The notes under the pieces: generated by a model
Database searches by the model: none
Told to the model about the DNA's origin: nothing
The model's input: the letters and a program-made list of their open reading frames with translations, nothing else
Shown here: positions 44,696 to 57,784 of the stretch, piece by piece
How the letters are laid out: every line of letters starts with the position of its first letter
How positions within the stretch are numbered: position 1 is the stretch's first letter
Source: Callorhinus ursinus
Taxonomy: Eukaryota; Chordata; Mammalia; Carnivora; Otariidae
Assembly (NCBI RefSeq): GCF_003265705.1
Contig: NW_020312966.1
Coordinates: 23,067,750 to 23,131,749 of the forward strand
Direction: 5' to 3'
DNA: 64,000 bases
Translations under genes and position numbers: made by a program

Positions 44696-45469
44696 CTTTC
44701 ACATCGCTAAGGCAATGAGAATTTCCAGGGTCTGGGATCAAGACAAGTAGGAAGTCCAGAGAGGTGAGCTCAGTATTTAGAAAACCATTTGCCTCTGGCA
44801 AGGATGGCTGGTTACCAAAGTGTCCAAGAGTATGGGAATCTGTCAGAGTTGCCACCATTTACAGAGATTGGGGACAGGCATTTGCATGCATGGCCTCCCA
44901 ATGCCAAGAAGGCCAGGTAAACCTTCCGAGTTTTGGATTAGAACACAGCAGGACTAGATGGTAGGAGTAAGAGTGGGCTGAAAATAAGCAGCTCCCTAAA
45001 GTCTGAAGCCCAGTAATAAATCACCTCATTCTGATTGAGTTACAGTGATGGATCAACACCAGAGCTGCTGTCTGAAGCAAATGTAAATCATCTCTAGAGG
45101 AAGGTAGCCTCCAATTATTTCTATGCATTTCCATATGCAATGCTTAGCCCTCAATCAAAAATAACCAGGCATATAAGAATATAAGAATTTATAGGAAAAT
45201 TAAGAGAATAGACAATAGGTTTAGACTTTTAGAAGATGAATAAAATAGAGTTATCAAATAAAAACTTAAATGACTATGAATGATAGGTTTAAGGACTTAT
45301 GATAAGGTGTGTGATGGAAGACAACTGGAAACTATTTAAAAGGTGTTTAGCATATGGGAAGACCATGGGGGAATTCTCTGGGAGTGATTTTGATCTTGGT
45401 AATTATATAAGTGCATGCATAGACAAAAATTCAGTGGGCTTTTTGTTTAAGATATGTCTATTTTAGAAT
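44696..45469. other. Unassigned sequence
   Basis: No element recognised; short frames on both strands around 44655-44964 have no motif. Confidence 0.35.
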
Positions 45470-45960
45470 ATCCTTTGTAGGTATAAACTCAAGAAAAGTA
45501 CATAAATAAGCACTCCAAATACACAAGAATGTTCAAAGTGACATTATTCTTAATATTCAAATAGTGGAAATACCCACTGTAAAATGGTTGAGTACATTCT
45601 GGTTTATTCAGACAAGGGAATAAATACAGCAATAAAAATCCATGACACACTGTTTTATACAACTTGCATAAACGTCCAAAGATATCATTGAGTGATATCT
45701 TTGGAATGCACCAAGGATGATTCCATGCCCATAAAGTCTAAAACAGGGTAGAAGTTGGGACAATAGTTGCCTTTGGGAGGCAACAGTGATTAGAAGTATG
45801 TACAAAGAGAATTTGGGGATGCTGAAAAGTTTCTCTTTCCTGACTTGAGTCAGGGTGGGTCCATGAGTATATTTATTTTATGATAATTCAGAGTTGTATT
45901 TTATGATTTGTGTATATCTATATGTGTGTATTTTACTGCATTAAAAACTTAAATAAAAAT
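45470..45960 (+). mobile_element. Old L1 3' end
   Basis: caagaatgttcaaagtgaca, ttattcttaatattcaaata, attcagacaagggaataaat, aatagttgcctttgggaggc and gtattttactgcattaaaaa follow the L1M ORF2 end and 3' UTR. A perfect 12-bp hairpin lies at 45676-45704. Confidence 0.8.
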
Positions 45961-46674
45961 TATAAATGTGGGCACTCAACAAATGTTGTTGAACGAATTA
46001 ATGTATGAATGAACAGATCAATGAATCTTGTTTCAAGGATTTACAGCCACCAGAGAAAAGGTAATGGGAGCAGGTGCTAAGAAATGAATAACCTAACAAC
46101 TTCACCTGGATTTATTGGGATTTATGTCACAGTTAAAATGAGGTGGACTACTGGGTACTTGAGATAAATGTCTTTCAGGATATTACCTAATATTTGACTT
46201 AGCAATAATTCTTTCTGTTATTCTGACCTAAATTACTCTTGCAGTTAACATTCTATTTGTCTTTGGTCATATTTTACTTCTCTATTTCTAAAAACTGTTC
46301 TCAAGATAGGCCAGACTGAATAAATACATCTTTCGCCGGGAAGAGCACAAGGAAGGCTCAATGCTAAAAGACAGAAAACCAATTGGTTTTGTAGTGTATC
46401 TGTACCTATACCTTCTGAATGTGTCCTGAGATTCACACATACTATTCAATTAACTCTCTTAGCTAACTCTGGTACCAAATAGCACATGAAAGTGGCAATT
46501 TCCCAGGTGTATTTCTGAAATCACTGGAAAGCCAAAGGGTGTTTTCCCAAAGAGCTAAGTTATTCTATGCTTATAAACAATACAATAGGAGCGTCTGGTT
46601 CCATAATTCTTCAGTGGCATTTGATCCGGTTTTCCACCACCTTAGTGCAATATTGGTTAATTTCTGGTGTTCTT
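45961..46674. other. Unassigned sequence
   Basis: Starts with a MIR/L2-like phrase (gggcactcaacaaatgttgt); otherwise not recognised. Confidence 0.4.
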
Positions 46675-46684
46675 CAGCTTTCTT

Positions 46685-46883
46685 TTTTTTTTTTTTAAAG
46701 ATTTTATTTATTTATTTGAGAGAGAGAGAATGAGAGAGAGAGCACATGAGAGGGGGTAGGGTCAGAGGGAGAAGCAGACTCCCCGCTGAGCAGGGAGCCC
46801 AATGTGGGACTCGATCCCGGGACCCCAGGATCATGACCTGAGCCAAAGGCAGTCGCTTAACCAACTGAGCCACCCAGGCGCCC
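46685..46883 (-). mobile_element. Can-SINE, young type
   Basis: Minus-strand copy, well preserved: aaagattttatttatttatt, gaagcagactccccgctgag, actcgatcccgggaccccag, ccaactgagccacccaggcg. Target-site duplication cagctttctt at 46675-46684 and 46884-46893. Confidence 0.96.
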
Positions 46884-46893
46884 CAGCTTTCTT

Positions 46894-48170
46894 ACTAGTC
46901 ACATCTTTTATTTGACATCTCGTGCAAATATAAACATACAGATTGTCTTAGAGAGTGTATGGTAGGGTTCTGTGTTCCCCAGGCTCATAAAAATATAGTA
47001 AGGTGCAGTCCCCGCAGGATCTGGGTAATATATCAAATGTATAAATGTGTATTTGTGTGTGAGCACATGGAAGCAGCCGAGCACTGATTAAGGAGCAGGG
47101 AGAGGATGGGCGGAGGTGTGCTGGGCATGGGGGGACAGAAGTGCTACCGCCCTGACCACTCCTCCTAGAGGAAGCCCGGGGGAGGGGATCCCAAGAGCCT
47201 CACAGGCTACAGGTGGGTCTTGGGAAGAGAAACACCTGGGTGGCCTAGGTGCCACAGGCCCCGTCCCAGACTCATCCATTAGGGGTCTAGCTCACACCAC
47301 TGTCAAGCAAACCTCCATGGGGTTCCATGTGTTACTCTTCTCCACTCTGAGTCACAGGCTGTGGAATCACACTCCACCGACCCAGTCCGGTGCTAGGGAA
47401 CCAACTCTGGTTCCCAGGCCAGAACCAAGGAGTGAACTGTGATCCTGTGGGCAGAAAAATCCACTGCTTTCTAGGAGGTGAGGGCCGAGCAAGTAGTGGA
47501 CTTTGGGCCCAATCTACCCTCTGCCAAGATCCGGGGCCAACCAGCCCAATGGCAGCCTTGTTGTACATCCTGAGGGCCCATTTTTCCTCCGGGCAGATGC
47601 AGGGTGTCCAGAATTATCTCAGGAGACCACAGCTGTCTGCTTCCCTGAAGAACAGCCTCAGGTAATTTGATACATATCACTTAGTTTGATATATCACCCT
47701 GAGTGTTTTAAGGAAAAATGAAGTGGAAAAGGCTAGGACATGCAGCTGTGAGCTCCTATCGTGTCTTCCAAATACATTTTGCAAATGAACTCTCTTGATC
47801 TCTTGATGCCCAAGGGTCTGGCAAAAGCCAGTGGGACAGGGATGCGGCCAAGTCTGTGGTTGGTTTAGGACTGCCAGGTGTAAGGACAGCCTTGGTGTCC
47901 TCCTCATGGGACTCCAGCCGTAGACACTGGTCCTTTGTGACCAACCAGAGCAAGGATGAGCCTTTCATTCTGAAGGCTCACTTCAGAGTTTGGTGACAGA
48001 TGACATTGTTGGTCAAGGACAAGGAGACTATGAAGTCACTGAAGCATTTGAGGGACCCCCAAATGCCAGCCTGCAGTGTGGCTTCCTAGTTTCGTCTCAA
48101 AAAGAAGGAGAAATTCTTTCCCCTCCTCTCAAGGGTCACACCGTTGGGAGACAATAAAAAATATACATGA
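46894..48170. other. GC-richer block of unknown identity
   Basis: 47080-47640 is clearly GC-richer than its surroundings, with about ten CpG sites (for example gggcggagg, accgccctg, cccgggg, tccggggcc). Overlapping frames occur on both strands: plus 47116-47442 (108 codons) and 47390-47665, minus 47088-47279, 47332-47568, 47471-47680 and 47677-47968. That is what a GC-rich, stop-poor stretch produces and none shows a recognised domain. 48090-48170 (caaaaagaaggagaaattc ... gggagacaataaaa) could be an LTR or 3'-end relic with an AATAAA signal. Could be a decayed provirus, a retropseudogene or a non-coding exon; I cannot decide. Confidence 0.4.
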
Positions 48171-48604
48171 AATGAGTTCTTTGCAATATTTTGGAAGCAA
48201 ACTCCTGCTAAAGCAAATTGTAGTGGATTAATCCCGATTAGTGTAGTCCTTCGTATGACCTGCCACCCTCAGAATTTTTGTCCTACCAACATACCACTAC
48301 TATTATTATTTCCTCAATATTTTTTCCTTTAATTGACTCCATGTGTTCAGCTTAAATGCATCAGATTCATCTTAAGCATTAATATTTGCAGAATCACAAG
48401 CTTGATACACTAGTTAACACTTTTTATAATATATTTAAAATCAATACACAATTTTAAAAATTTAAAATCCTTTATCAATCCTTCTACTACTGAAAATCTG
48501 CTTACTTAACACTGGTATAATGTGTACCACACTTTGGAAAGAACCCTGCTGTATACCCTGCCTGAGCTTTGCTGATCTTTCCAATCCTCCCTATGAGAAT
48601 TTGA
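48171..48604. other. Unassigned AT-rich sequence
   Basis: No element recognised. Confidence 0.35.
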
Positions 48605-48845
48605 GACAAGAAGGTGTAGGGGAAAGAATTCATATTCAAAATTAGATGTGAGTGTTCATCCCAGCTTGGCCACCAAGGAGCTGTAACTCACACTGTTGAC
48701 TTATCTGTATCTGTTTCATCATCTGTCAAATGTGAATGAGAAGACTTTCTTTGCAGGAGTATGAAACTTAGTTGCAATTGTTTTGAGAACACTGGGTACG
48801 GTCACTGTCACATAATGGGAGCTCGGTAAATGCAACTTTTCCCTC
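48605..48845 (+). repeat. MIR SINE, nearly complete
   Basis: gaaggtgtaggggaaagaat, tgttcatcccagcttggcca, ccaaggagctgtaactcaca, tctgtttcatcatctgtcaa, cagttgcaattg-like text and tgggagctcggtaaatgcaa follow MIR order. Confidence 0.75.
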
Positions 48846-49064
48846 CTTTTCCTTCTTCAGCAGAAACCAAACCCTAGATTTCCTACTGTTTGCAATTCAC
48901 TTCGAGCTGTCTTCAGTTCACAGCCAAGTCCACAGCCAAGAGGCATGAAGAGATAGTATGCAAATTAACAACACACACATCTACGATTATATTGTTCTCA
49001 CTTGTACATGTCACACTATTTTAAAATTAACTGTTCATACATCTTGCTGTCCCGTGAGACCACA

Positions 49065-49745
49065 ACCAAGTTGAGGGCAAATTCTGGGGATTCAATCCTA
49101 CCATCCAATTATCTCCAAATCTCTCACTTCTTTCCACCCACACTGTGACACCCTAGTCCAAACCATCATCATTTCTAATCAGGACGATTGTAACCGTCTC
49201 GTCCTCACCTCTCACTCTGTGCCCTTGCTGTGCTCATTTCATCCTTTCATAGTCCAGGCAAGAGATTTTCTTTTGAAGACACAAATTGTATCTCTCTCAT
49301 TTAAAACCCTACAGTTACTTAACTTTCCTCTTGGAAAAACATCAAAATCAATGCCAAAGTCTTATAATCATCTGGCCCCTACCTATACATCTTGGCCTCA
49401 AACAACATTAGCTGTCCTTCCCATTCTACATTTCAAATATAAGGGTCTTTTCTTTTTCCATTTCACAAATTACAGTATTCTTTGTCACTTTGAGACCCTT
49501 GAACTTGCTGTATTTTTCTGTCTGGAATGCTTTTCCCCAGAACACTTGAATATTGTTCAATACCAAAGTAAAACTCAATTCCCTAGGGTGTCTCGAACAT
49601 CTCAGGCTTCCCTGTTGTCAGTTCCAAAGTATCGTGCACTTGGATACTCTTGTAATGTGAGGACAGAGACCTCTCCATTTCATTACTGTGTCTTCAGCAA
49701 CTAAAGGAGTTCTGGCATGGGCATATACCTTTAATGAATACGTGA
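49065..49745 (+). mobile_element. L2 LINE 3' end, long copy
   Basis: cctagtccaaaccatcatca, aaccctacagttacttaact, tcataatcatctggccccta-like text at 49366-49382, cacttgaacttgctg-like text at 49490-49510, tctgtctggaatgcttttcc and gtgaggacagagacctctcc reproduce the L2 coding end and 3' UTR in order. The 161-codon plus frame 49219-49704 is the chance open remnant of this copy; it shows no intact reverse-transcriptase motif and starts within the element. Confidence 0.82.
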
Positions 49746-52054
49746 ACACATATTAATGAACCCATAGGTGGACCCAAGGTGCAATATGAATCCTTTTTTT
49801 ATACAGAAAACTTCCTAACTTAGAAATGCACATATATTTAATGACTTAATTATACTCTAGATAGAACACAATCCTGAATAGCCTTTTTACAGTCCCCAAA
49901 TGTTAACATGCCCCTCTTTGTCAAGCTTCCCCCCAAGATAAAATCTACTAATACCATTTCTAGGCATATTTTTGTGTCAAATGTTCACACAGGAGGCAGA
50001 AAACCCCCAGATGAGCAGAGAGCCCCCACCCCCATCCATGTGAGCCTGCTGACCTCCCTACCTGGGTCTTAACTGGAGCAATCCTCTCTAATGTGTGAAT
50101 CTCGTGATATTTGAAATGGATGAATTTGCCTGTCTGCTACTCAGAGGGGGCTGAGGTGCCCATTCCAAACCCACTGATAAGGAAATTCTCTGACAATAAC
50201 AGCAAGTTTGACATTGATGAAGCCTCCCCATCTGGTATGTTTAGGGGAGCAATAAGGAATAAGGGGTGGCAAAATGTGTTTTCCTGGCTCCTGGCCACCA
50301 CCATGTTGTGTTCAGATTTCTCTCTTCTACTGCTCTGCCATCCCCATCTCAGTGTGACTTGAAAGAGCTGTTCTAGAAATGTCTGGCTGCATCCAAAAGC
50401 TTACCTTTCCTCTTTTTGACTAACTCAGGCTATTTCATTTGATGGGGGCGGGGGAGGGGGGGAAATGCCTTTCCTCTGGATGTATTCAGAAAGTCCTTTT
50501 AAAGAGGAAAAGGTTTCACATGCAGCTTGTGTCGTATTAACATCCCCTTAGAAGCCAACGTGGTGTCTAATGGAGTTGCCAGACACATTTTAAAAGTCAG
50601 CAACATTCTTAAATTACTGTTCATGCTCTGTTCAGTGATCATTAGATGCTCTTCTTTTTCCATTTGAATATATTGGATGTATGGTGGCACACTTAGGTAC
50701 CCAAGTTGATCTAATATACTCAGTGTATTTCCAGGTGTCTTATTTCTCCATCAAAATGATTTGTAGATTCCATGTTTCATCACTACAAATAAAAGCACAA
50801 GCCCATTGTGTCATTCTTATAATTACTTCTGGATAGCTATACAAGTCATAGACTAGTCCAGGTGCCTAGCCACAACTAGTACAGCCTGATATCAAAGAAG
50901 AAATAAAGAAACATTTCACACTGATGTTACCGTCTGTTTATTTCCTGGTTTTTAAAAGAAAAAAGTGGGAGTATCTTCTTACTTTATGCAAGACTTTACC
51001 TGGTATTAACACATATGCAGGCATTTTTCCCTAAATGTGACAGGAAATGCACAGAGCAATTAACTTGCTCTGCACATAATAGGCATTAAAGTAAAATCAC
51101 TAAATTTTAGAATTAAAGGGCTTTAACTGAGAACCAAGAAATATGCACCCTTGCCACAGATATAAACTAGTTAGTGAGAGATTCTGTGAGGGAACCCAGT
51201 TGTCCCAACTCCTAATTATTTCTTTGTCCACACAATAGCCTGCGTCATTTGTTTACTCAATGAACTAGTGAATTAATTATTTTTCATCTTTAGTTTGATC
51301 AGTAGCACCGGAAATAATAAAAGCCAACCCAAAATCTCTAAAAAAAAGTTAAGATTTGTCTAATACTGGTAGCGCCTTTGAGTATAATGATCAGTATTCT
51401 GTGATTACTTTTGTAGTTCTGATCTAAATCTGTAAATAGCATTTTTAGTTTCACTATTATAAAGGTTTGCTTTTATTATCTTTACAGAGAGCAGATATGG
51501 TAATACGTATTCATATTGTACAAACTTCCAATGAGCTACATGATGATTATCTGAGAATTATTCACCCACAGTTAATTTTTACTTCCAGATTGATAAACAC
51601 CATCACCACACACTCCTCAGCTGCTACTCTTTAGATGATGGATGTGTGCAGATAAATCTTTTTAACATCCTTGTAAGCAAAATATATTTGTACCCTACAT
51701 GTGATATGTGTTTTATCAATCTTATAATTCTTCCTGTAAAAGAGATAAGAGCTACTCCAAAAGCATGCTCTAATCAACTTTCCCCTGCCTTTGACTGCCT
51801 CTACTTCTTTTCAACAAGGACAATAAGAAACTACGGAACAAATCCTACTGGACTAGGTACTGCTTACAGAGATACATATGAGCATCTGTTATTGACAACA
51901 CAGATATGAGAGTTTTTCATTCTCTATGTACATTCAAAAACTGACTTTTTATTTCAACTACTTTTGACAAATCTGAAAAGCTTAGCTACAGTGTGTCTCC
52001 CCAATTAGATGTACTATGTACAATGTATAACCAGAGGCTCTCTGAAGTAGGATC
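49746..52054. other. Unassigned sequence
   Basis: About 2.3 kb with no family or gene recognised. It contains a G-rich tract at 50444-50462 (runs of 5, 5 and 7 G) and an 83-codon plus frame at 50111-50362 without motifs. Confidence 0.35.
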
Positions 52055-52285
52055 ACATGGCCCAGTGGTCAAGTGCTTTAGTGTTGTGCCAACACCTGGA
52101 TTATATTCTTAGTTCTCAACCTAACAAGTCTGTTCCATTAAGTGATGGTAAGTAATTGCCTAGAATTAGGCAACTGTAAAATGTAAGCCATAACGTTACC
52201 TAAGTGAAAAGATTTTTGATTAAATGAAATTGATGAACTTAGAGTATCTAGAACACAGTAGTCCAGAATCTACACTATTATTTTT
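52055..52285 (+). repeat. MIR SINE, nearly complete
   Basis: catggcccagtggtcaagtg, tgccaacacctggattatat, tagttctcaacctaacaagt, cctagaattaggcaactgta, gtaagccataacgttaccta and gtatctagaacacagtag follow MIR order. Confidence 0.75.
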
Positions 52286-53916
52286 GGAATAAAGTTCATA
52301 AATAAATCAACTCCCCTTCCTCACAATGGAAGTTCATCTGAAATCTCCCCAAAAGATAGTAATCCAGATTCTGGTAAAATACTTCCCGTAGTAGAAGACT
52401 TGCTAAAATTTTCTCTTCTATTACTTGACAACATTAAATGCAGAAAGCCTCCTGTTGTATTGGACTAAAGTCAACTTCTTCACAACCAACTCGACTTTAT
52501 CTTAGTCCTAAACTATGAGAAAATCTGCATAAATCCAATAAGCAGCCCTTTAAATATAGTGAGCATTTATCCTATACCTTCCCTGAAATTATCCTTCATG
52601 TTACTCCTCCCTTCTATTGATATATACAATTAATCAAACTGTTAGTGAGGTTAATTAATCAAACTGTTACAGAGGTTAATCACAACCAACTTTTCAAGTG
52701 AAACTGAAAAGCATTTGCAAAATGTTTCTGTTTACACATAAAGTATTCATTTCCATTGAGTAGACGGTATTGGGAAAGTGGCTTAGCAAAAATAGCATTG
52801 TGGCCATTATAAGTACTTATACACCTTTTGTTCCAAACACTATTGTGTTTTTTTTCCCCCAAGTCGTTAATAGCTCACTTTTGTATGGACTTGCTGGAAG
52901 TCACACAACACGGGAAAGATGTGTTGCCTAGATATTTAGCTTCTCTAAATTTTAAAACAATTATAGTTTGTATGTCTTCTGTTTTGTCTGTTTGGTTTTT
53001 TAATAATCATGATCCAGACTCTTTTCATACGCTTTTTAAAAAATCTGGTGGGAAGTTTTATAGAACAATTTGTTTTAACCATAAGTATATTTTCTTCACA
53101 ACATGTTTTCCACTCCATATGTTGATGGAAATAACATCCATTTTCGAAGGTATGGGAAAATGCTTTTACATTATAAATTTAAAATGTTTATATAAATGTT
53201 CTATCTTCATTTTTATATTATTCTAATTTTCACTTAATTTCATGTTTGCTGCTCTTACCAACATCAAACAGTATACCTATTAAATAGTTAATTTTTCTTT
53301 CTTTCCTACCATTTCCACTTTAAATTTTTCTTAAGTTATAAATCTCTGTGAATTCTTATAGGAAACCTTGTTAGATACTTATCTTTATGGTCTATCTTCT
53401 CAAAGACTTTCAATGGTCCAAACTTTTATGTAGCATATCCCTAAAGACAATCTTTTAGATCCATGGAGTTTAATACATTTTTCTCTAAAACACCATAATC
53501 TCTGGTTTTCTTTGTTTATCCAGATTTAAAATCTACAATCTTTGTAGGGCAGAGTATCTCAGGCCCATTTTTTTACTGTGCTGATTTAAGTAGCTCATGG
53601 TTACCAATGCCAACCGTGATTTTTCTTTTCTTGAAGAAAATAATAACCATCTCTTAGAAAAATACCAGAGCCATTTCTATTATGCTAAAAATCTTTTTAT
53701 TCCACTTGCTAATAAGATACTGCTGCAACTTTTTTTCTGATATAGTGCCTGTAACTGACAATTAACAACCAACCATGATACACAAAATGTTGTACTGCTG
53801 CAATTTTGCAAGTATTTTTAAGAATGTATAAAATACTTAGCTCTCATTTTTAAGTGGTATACAATAAGCTTCTATTATCTGCACTAATGGAAAGGAACAA
53901 AACTGAGAGTAATATT
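52286..53916. other. Unassigned AT-rich sequence with a 25-bp tandem repeat
   Basis: Two copies of a 25-bp unit beginning ttaatcaaactgtta at 52630-52654 and 52655-52679, differing at two bases. The 132-codon plus frame at 52828-53226 has no motif and lies in AT-rich DNA. Confidence 0.4.
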
Positions 53917-53932
53917 AAATAACAGATAAATC

Positions 53933-54126
53933 GGGGCACCTGGGTGGCTCAGTCGTTAAGTGTCTGCCTTCAGCTCAGGTCATGATCTCGGGGTCCTGGG
54001 ATCGAGCCCCGCATCGGGCTCCCTGCTCCGCGGAGATCCTGCTTCTCCCTCTGCTTGCTGCTCCCCCTGCTTGTGCTCTCTCTCTGATAAATAAATAAAT
54101 AAATAAATTTAAATAAATTAAAAAAA
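53933..54126 (+). mobile_element. Can-SINE, young type
   Basis: ggggcacctgggtggctcag, gctcaggtcatgatctcggg, tcctgggatcgagccccgca, (AAAT)n and A-rich tail. Perfect 16-bp target-site duplication aaataacagataaatc at 53917-53932 and 54127-54142. Confidence 0.97.
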
Positions 54127-54142
54127 AAATAACAGATAAATC

Positions 54143-54524
54143 CCAGCTTACGAGTATCTGGAATTCTGTAAAATGCATAATAAATAATCAAGTCATGTAT
54201 TGATAATATATTACTGGATCAGAATTTACATGTTTTCCTTATCTGGCTCCCTTAAATTTCTCTCCCTCTCTCTCTCTCAATGCTTGAATGAGATCATCCA
54301 TCTCTCAGATCACTAAAAAGAAATCACCTAAAAAGACACAAGTTCTTTCAAAATCTTCTAGACAACAAGATATAAGTAATCTTAGAATTAGAGAGATAAA
54401 TATCTCAGCACAAGAAATAAAAAGTCAAATACTAGGTGACTGCCCCAGCATGCAGCAAAAGAGACCGGTTCCAATCTGCTGGTTTGATTATATACAAATA
54501 ATCTCCATAATCTTCATCATCATG
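54143..54524. other. Unassigned sequence
   Basis: Contains a short (TC)n tract at 54260-54279; otherwise unrecognised. Confidence 0.35.
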
Positions 54525-54765
54525 TATTAAGCATCCAGGCTGTACTAGACATCTTGCTTCTGTTACATCCCTTAATTTAATACTCATGGTGACTCCCTCC
54601 GTGTGTAGTATAACACTAAGATTACAACGAGAACACTAAGGCTCAGGAAGGGTAAGTAATTTGCCCAAGTACACACAGCTAATACCAATACTCTATATAT
54701 AAATTGCAGAATGAAGGATTTAAACTAAACTGGATTTAGTCCAAGGTCGGGGATTACTGCTATGG
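54525..54765 (-). repeat. MIR SINE, antisense
   Basis: Reverse-complement MIR order: catcccttaatttaatactc, actaaggctcaggaagggta, agtaatttgcccaagtacac, acagctaataccaatac and aggatttaaactaaactgga. Confidence 0.75.
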
Positions 54766-57700
54766 ATTTCCACAATAAGCCATCCTCCCTTCCATAGCCG
54801 GACCTTTAGTCTTTCACATCGAAGCTGGGCTCATCTCTTTTCGCTGATGGGGCATTTTCTCTCTTTTCTCTGATCCTGGGAGCACAAAACAATGCCTACT
54901 GCTCTATGCCATTCTCTGAAACACCTTTGAGAGACCCTCAGGGTTTTCACTTGAATGCAAATGATGCTTAAAGATTTACTCTTTTAGCCTAAGAACGAGA
55001 GCAGGCATTTTATGCTCTCTGAAGAAGTCAGATTTATCACATATGCCGGTGTCCTGGGACGTGCTGTCTTGGCTATCACGAGGGGCAACAATTGGCTCCT
55101 GCAATCAGTCATGCATTGTGTATGCTCAGCACCCTTCCTACTGTTAGGTCTGGCCATATTTCCCACAGTCTGAAATTTATTCCTGTCAGCCTGCACCGTA
55201 GCAGCAGATAGTTTGTCTCTTTGATATGTTATTGGCTTCTAGAAGCCTGACAGTTTTCCCTGTGTAGTTTTAATACATACTGATGAGTTTCCTGAACTAT
55301 TAGGTACTCTCAAAAATCCTTACAGTACCCCAAAGGCATTCCACCTTATTCACTAGCTCCCAGTAAGGGGTCTCTGAGCCACTAAAGATTCTTCAAGGTA
55401 TCGAAAGAATTTGGGGGGACTTTTTTCCAAACTTTAAAAAACTTAGGGAATATTATACTTTTAGAAAAGATGAAGCTACAGAGTCTCCACACAGCATTAA
55501 ATAACTTTGTACTGAGATTATGTTAACTTGCTCTGATAACCTGGTTAATTAATGCTTATTGAAATCTCTGGTTAATAGTTGTGAATAGCACTGACTTTTA
55601 AATATTAAAAACTAATCAATTTTTACTTTACAAAAATAGTCTTTATTGACAAAATCCTAAATCTTAGAGTCTACAAGGAAAAAGTAATTCAATGGCTCCT
55701 TAAAGATGACAAGGCTGAGAACTACTGTTTTCATGATAATGATAACTATTATATCAGCATAAAATAATAATGTAATCAGTTACATTACATGCATACTGTA
55801 AATCTGCAAGGTAAGTATCTTTAATTCCCTATTTTTGAAAAACTCATTACATGACAAATGGATAACACGGGCCCCCTTTTATAGATAGGCAAAATAAGTA
55901 AAAACAAAAAAACACCGGACTTATCCCCATTTTCAAAGCTAGCAAACCCTTTTATTTACTGCCTCAAGAGACCTCCACTCAAAGAGAAACAACTATCTAC
56001 TTAAGTGGAGACAGTCAAACTGGATAAATGCACTGAAAGAAATTACTCACTTCAAGAATTTACCCAACTAATTTAAGTAAATACAAGATTTTCTGATAAT
56101 ATGATAACATGAACCATGCAATTATTTGCCATTCTGTGCTGTGTAAACATTTAGAGTAAGTCAGTTAGTATTTTCTGGCCATACTCACAGCCTGTTTCCG
56201 TACTTTTTATTATACTGAAGAGATGGGCCTATGAGGAGCATACTTTTCTCTGAATGGCAACATGGAAATAGAGCTACAGCCCAAGGGATTCAGGAAGGCA
56301 ACTGAGTCTAAAGAGGATTGCTAAAAGTGACAATCCTCGAAAGATTAGAAGAATCTTACATTTCCCACAGAACAGAGTATATGATCCAGTACCCCAGTTT
56401 TTATGCATTTGCTTATTAGTGAGTACTTGGCAAATAAAGGATGTTGTTTCTGTTTCCATTTAGCCTATATTTATCTGATTCCCTGGGGCATTTGTGTATG
56501 TACCTTTTTCCCCCTATATCTCATTCTCTACTAGGTTGCCAAGGGTTATGGAATTTTAGGGATATTGTTTTAATCTCACTCCCCAAACACATTATGATCT
56601 GTTAAATAATTTCCAGTGACCATGTCAGTTTTCTACTAATATGTGAAAATTTGAGACTCTCTCTCTTTTTTTCTAATTATTCTTCTATCAGTTTAGTATT
56701 GAAGTCTTACTTTTTTCCCCCAAGTTTGCAATCATTTCCCAAATAGCCAACTAATCAGCCTGTCAAATAATTCATAACCTGAAAGTGAATTCATAAGTGC
56801 TAATATGTACCTAAAAGAACCCCTCTAGTATAGATGGACTTCATATCAAGAGGCTAAGCATGGGTTTGTTATGCAAATAATTACTTCCTAATTTATGTGT
56901 TTCCATACTGAATTTTATGAAATCCGGATCCAGGTTGAAGAAAATGGGCTAAATCTATCAGCAAGGTGATAGGGGAATATTTTACAAACCTCACTGTGAA
57001 ATATGGGATCCTATTTCAAAGTCCTCTCCCAGGTCAAAGATATCTCACTGAAAATCTGGAAAAAAAGACTGAGCTTGTATTGGCTCTGCCTCAACATTCT
57101 GCATCCAAATTTTCAGCAATTTTATCAGCATAATTTAAGATCATATAGCATAAAAGAAGACACAGGACTTCTAAAAAGGAAGTGATAAAAACCAATCGTT
57201 CTATACACCCAAAATAATGCTTTTTGAATAAAAAAAATAGTTTATTGGAACTGGACAAGTGTAGGGAATAAATAAGGGCATTATACTTAAGCAATGTTGA
57301 TTCACAGAAAAAGGCTGACACAGGAGGGTGGCCTGAGGAGGGCAGCGTCTTTTATCCCTCAGTGGGTCTCATGGAAAATCTTCAAGCAGTATGGAAGCAT
57401 TCTGAAGCTTTGGTAGAACCAGTGCACCAATTCAGTATGTAGTCACCAGAAGAGTGTTTTTTCCACTTGAAGAAATGATTCTGACAGCTTATAAGACAAT
57501 GAATAGCACACTCAGATGCCAGGCAGGCAACATCTATAACAAGGACACTTATTATACATCTACTGCAACTTACAGTATGATAGTCATCTAGCTAAATTCA
57601 AGGGACCAGATGAAATGAGGTCCCCTACTCTTCTGCCATCTTGCCTCTCTCTGTAACTTACAGTATGGGGCAATCTCTCATGCATCAGTAAATCTAGCCA

Positions 57701-57784
57701 TAGCTTTTCAATTGGATAATAATGTCAACACTATGTATAATCAGAATCCTTGCTCTTTTAGGTAGTTAAAAATATATATCCTGT
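54766..57784. other. Unassigned sequence; possible hAT relic near 55350-55735
   Basis: About 3 kb, mostly unrecognised. gaggctgagaactactg-like text at 55705-55731 resembles the terminal repeat of Charlie/MER-type hAT elements, and ccagtaaggggtctctgagc at 55361-55380 may be the other end, but this is weak. The minus frames at 54984-55196 and 57091-57321 show no motif. Confidence 0.3.

Noticed and set aside
47080..47640. CpG island or promoter
   Set aside because: GC and CpG are raised but CpG sites (about ten in 560 bp) look too sparse for a typical island, and no transcript structure is visible.
49219..49704. 161-codon plus-strand open frame
   Set aside because: It lies wholly within a recognisable L2 3' end and has no intact catalytic motif.
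50444..50462. G-quadruplex in unique DNA
   Set aside because: Only three separated G runs (5, 5 and 7); a quadruplex would need the last run to be split, so the case is weak.
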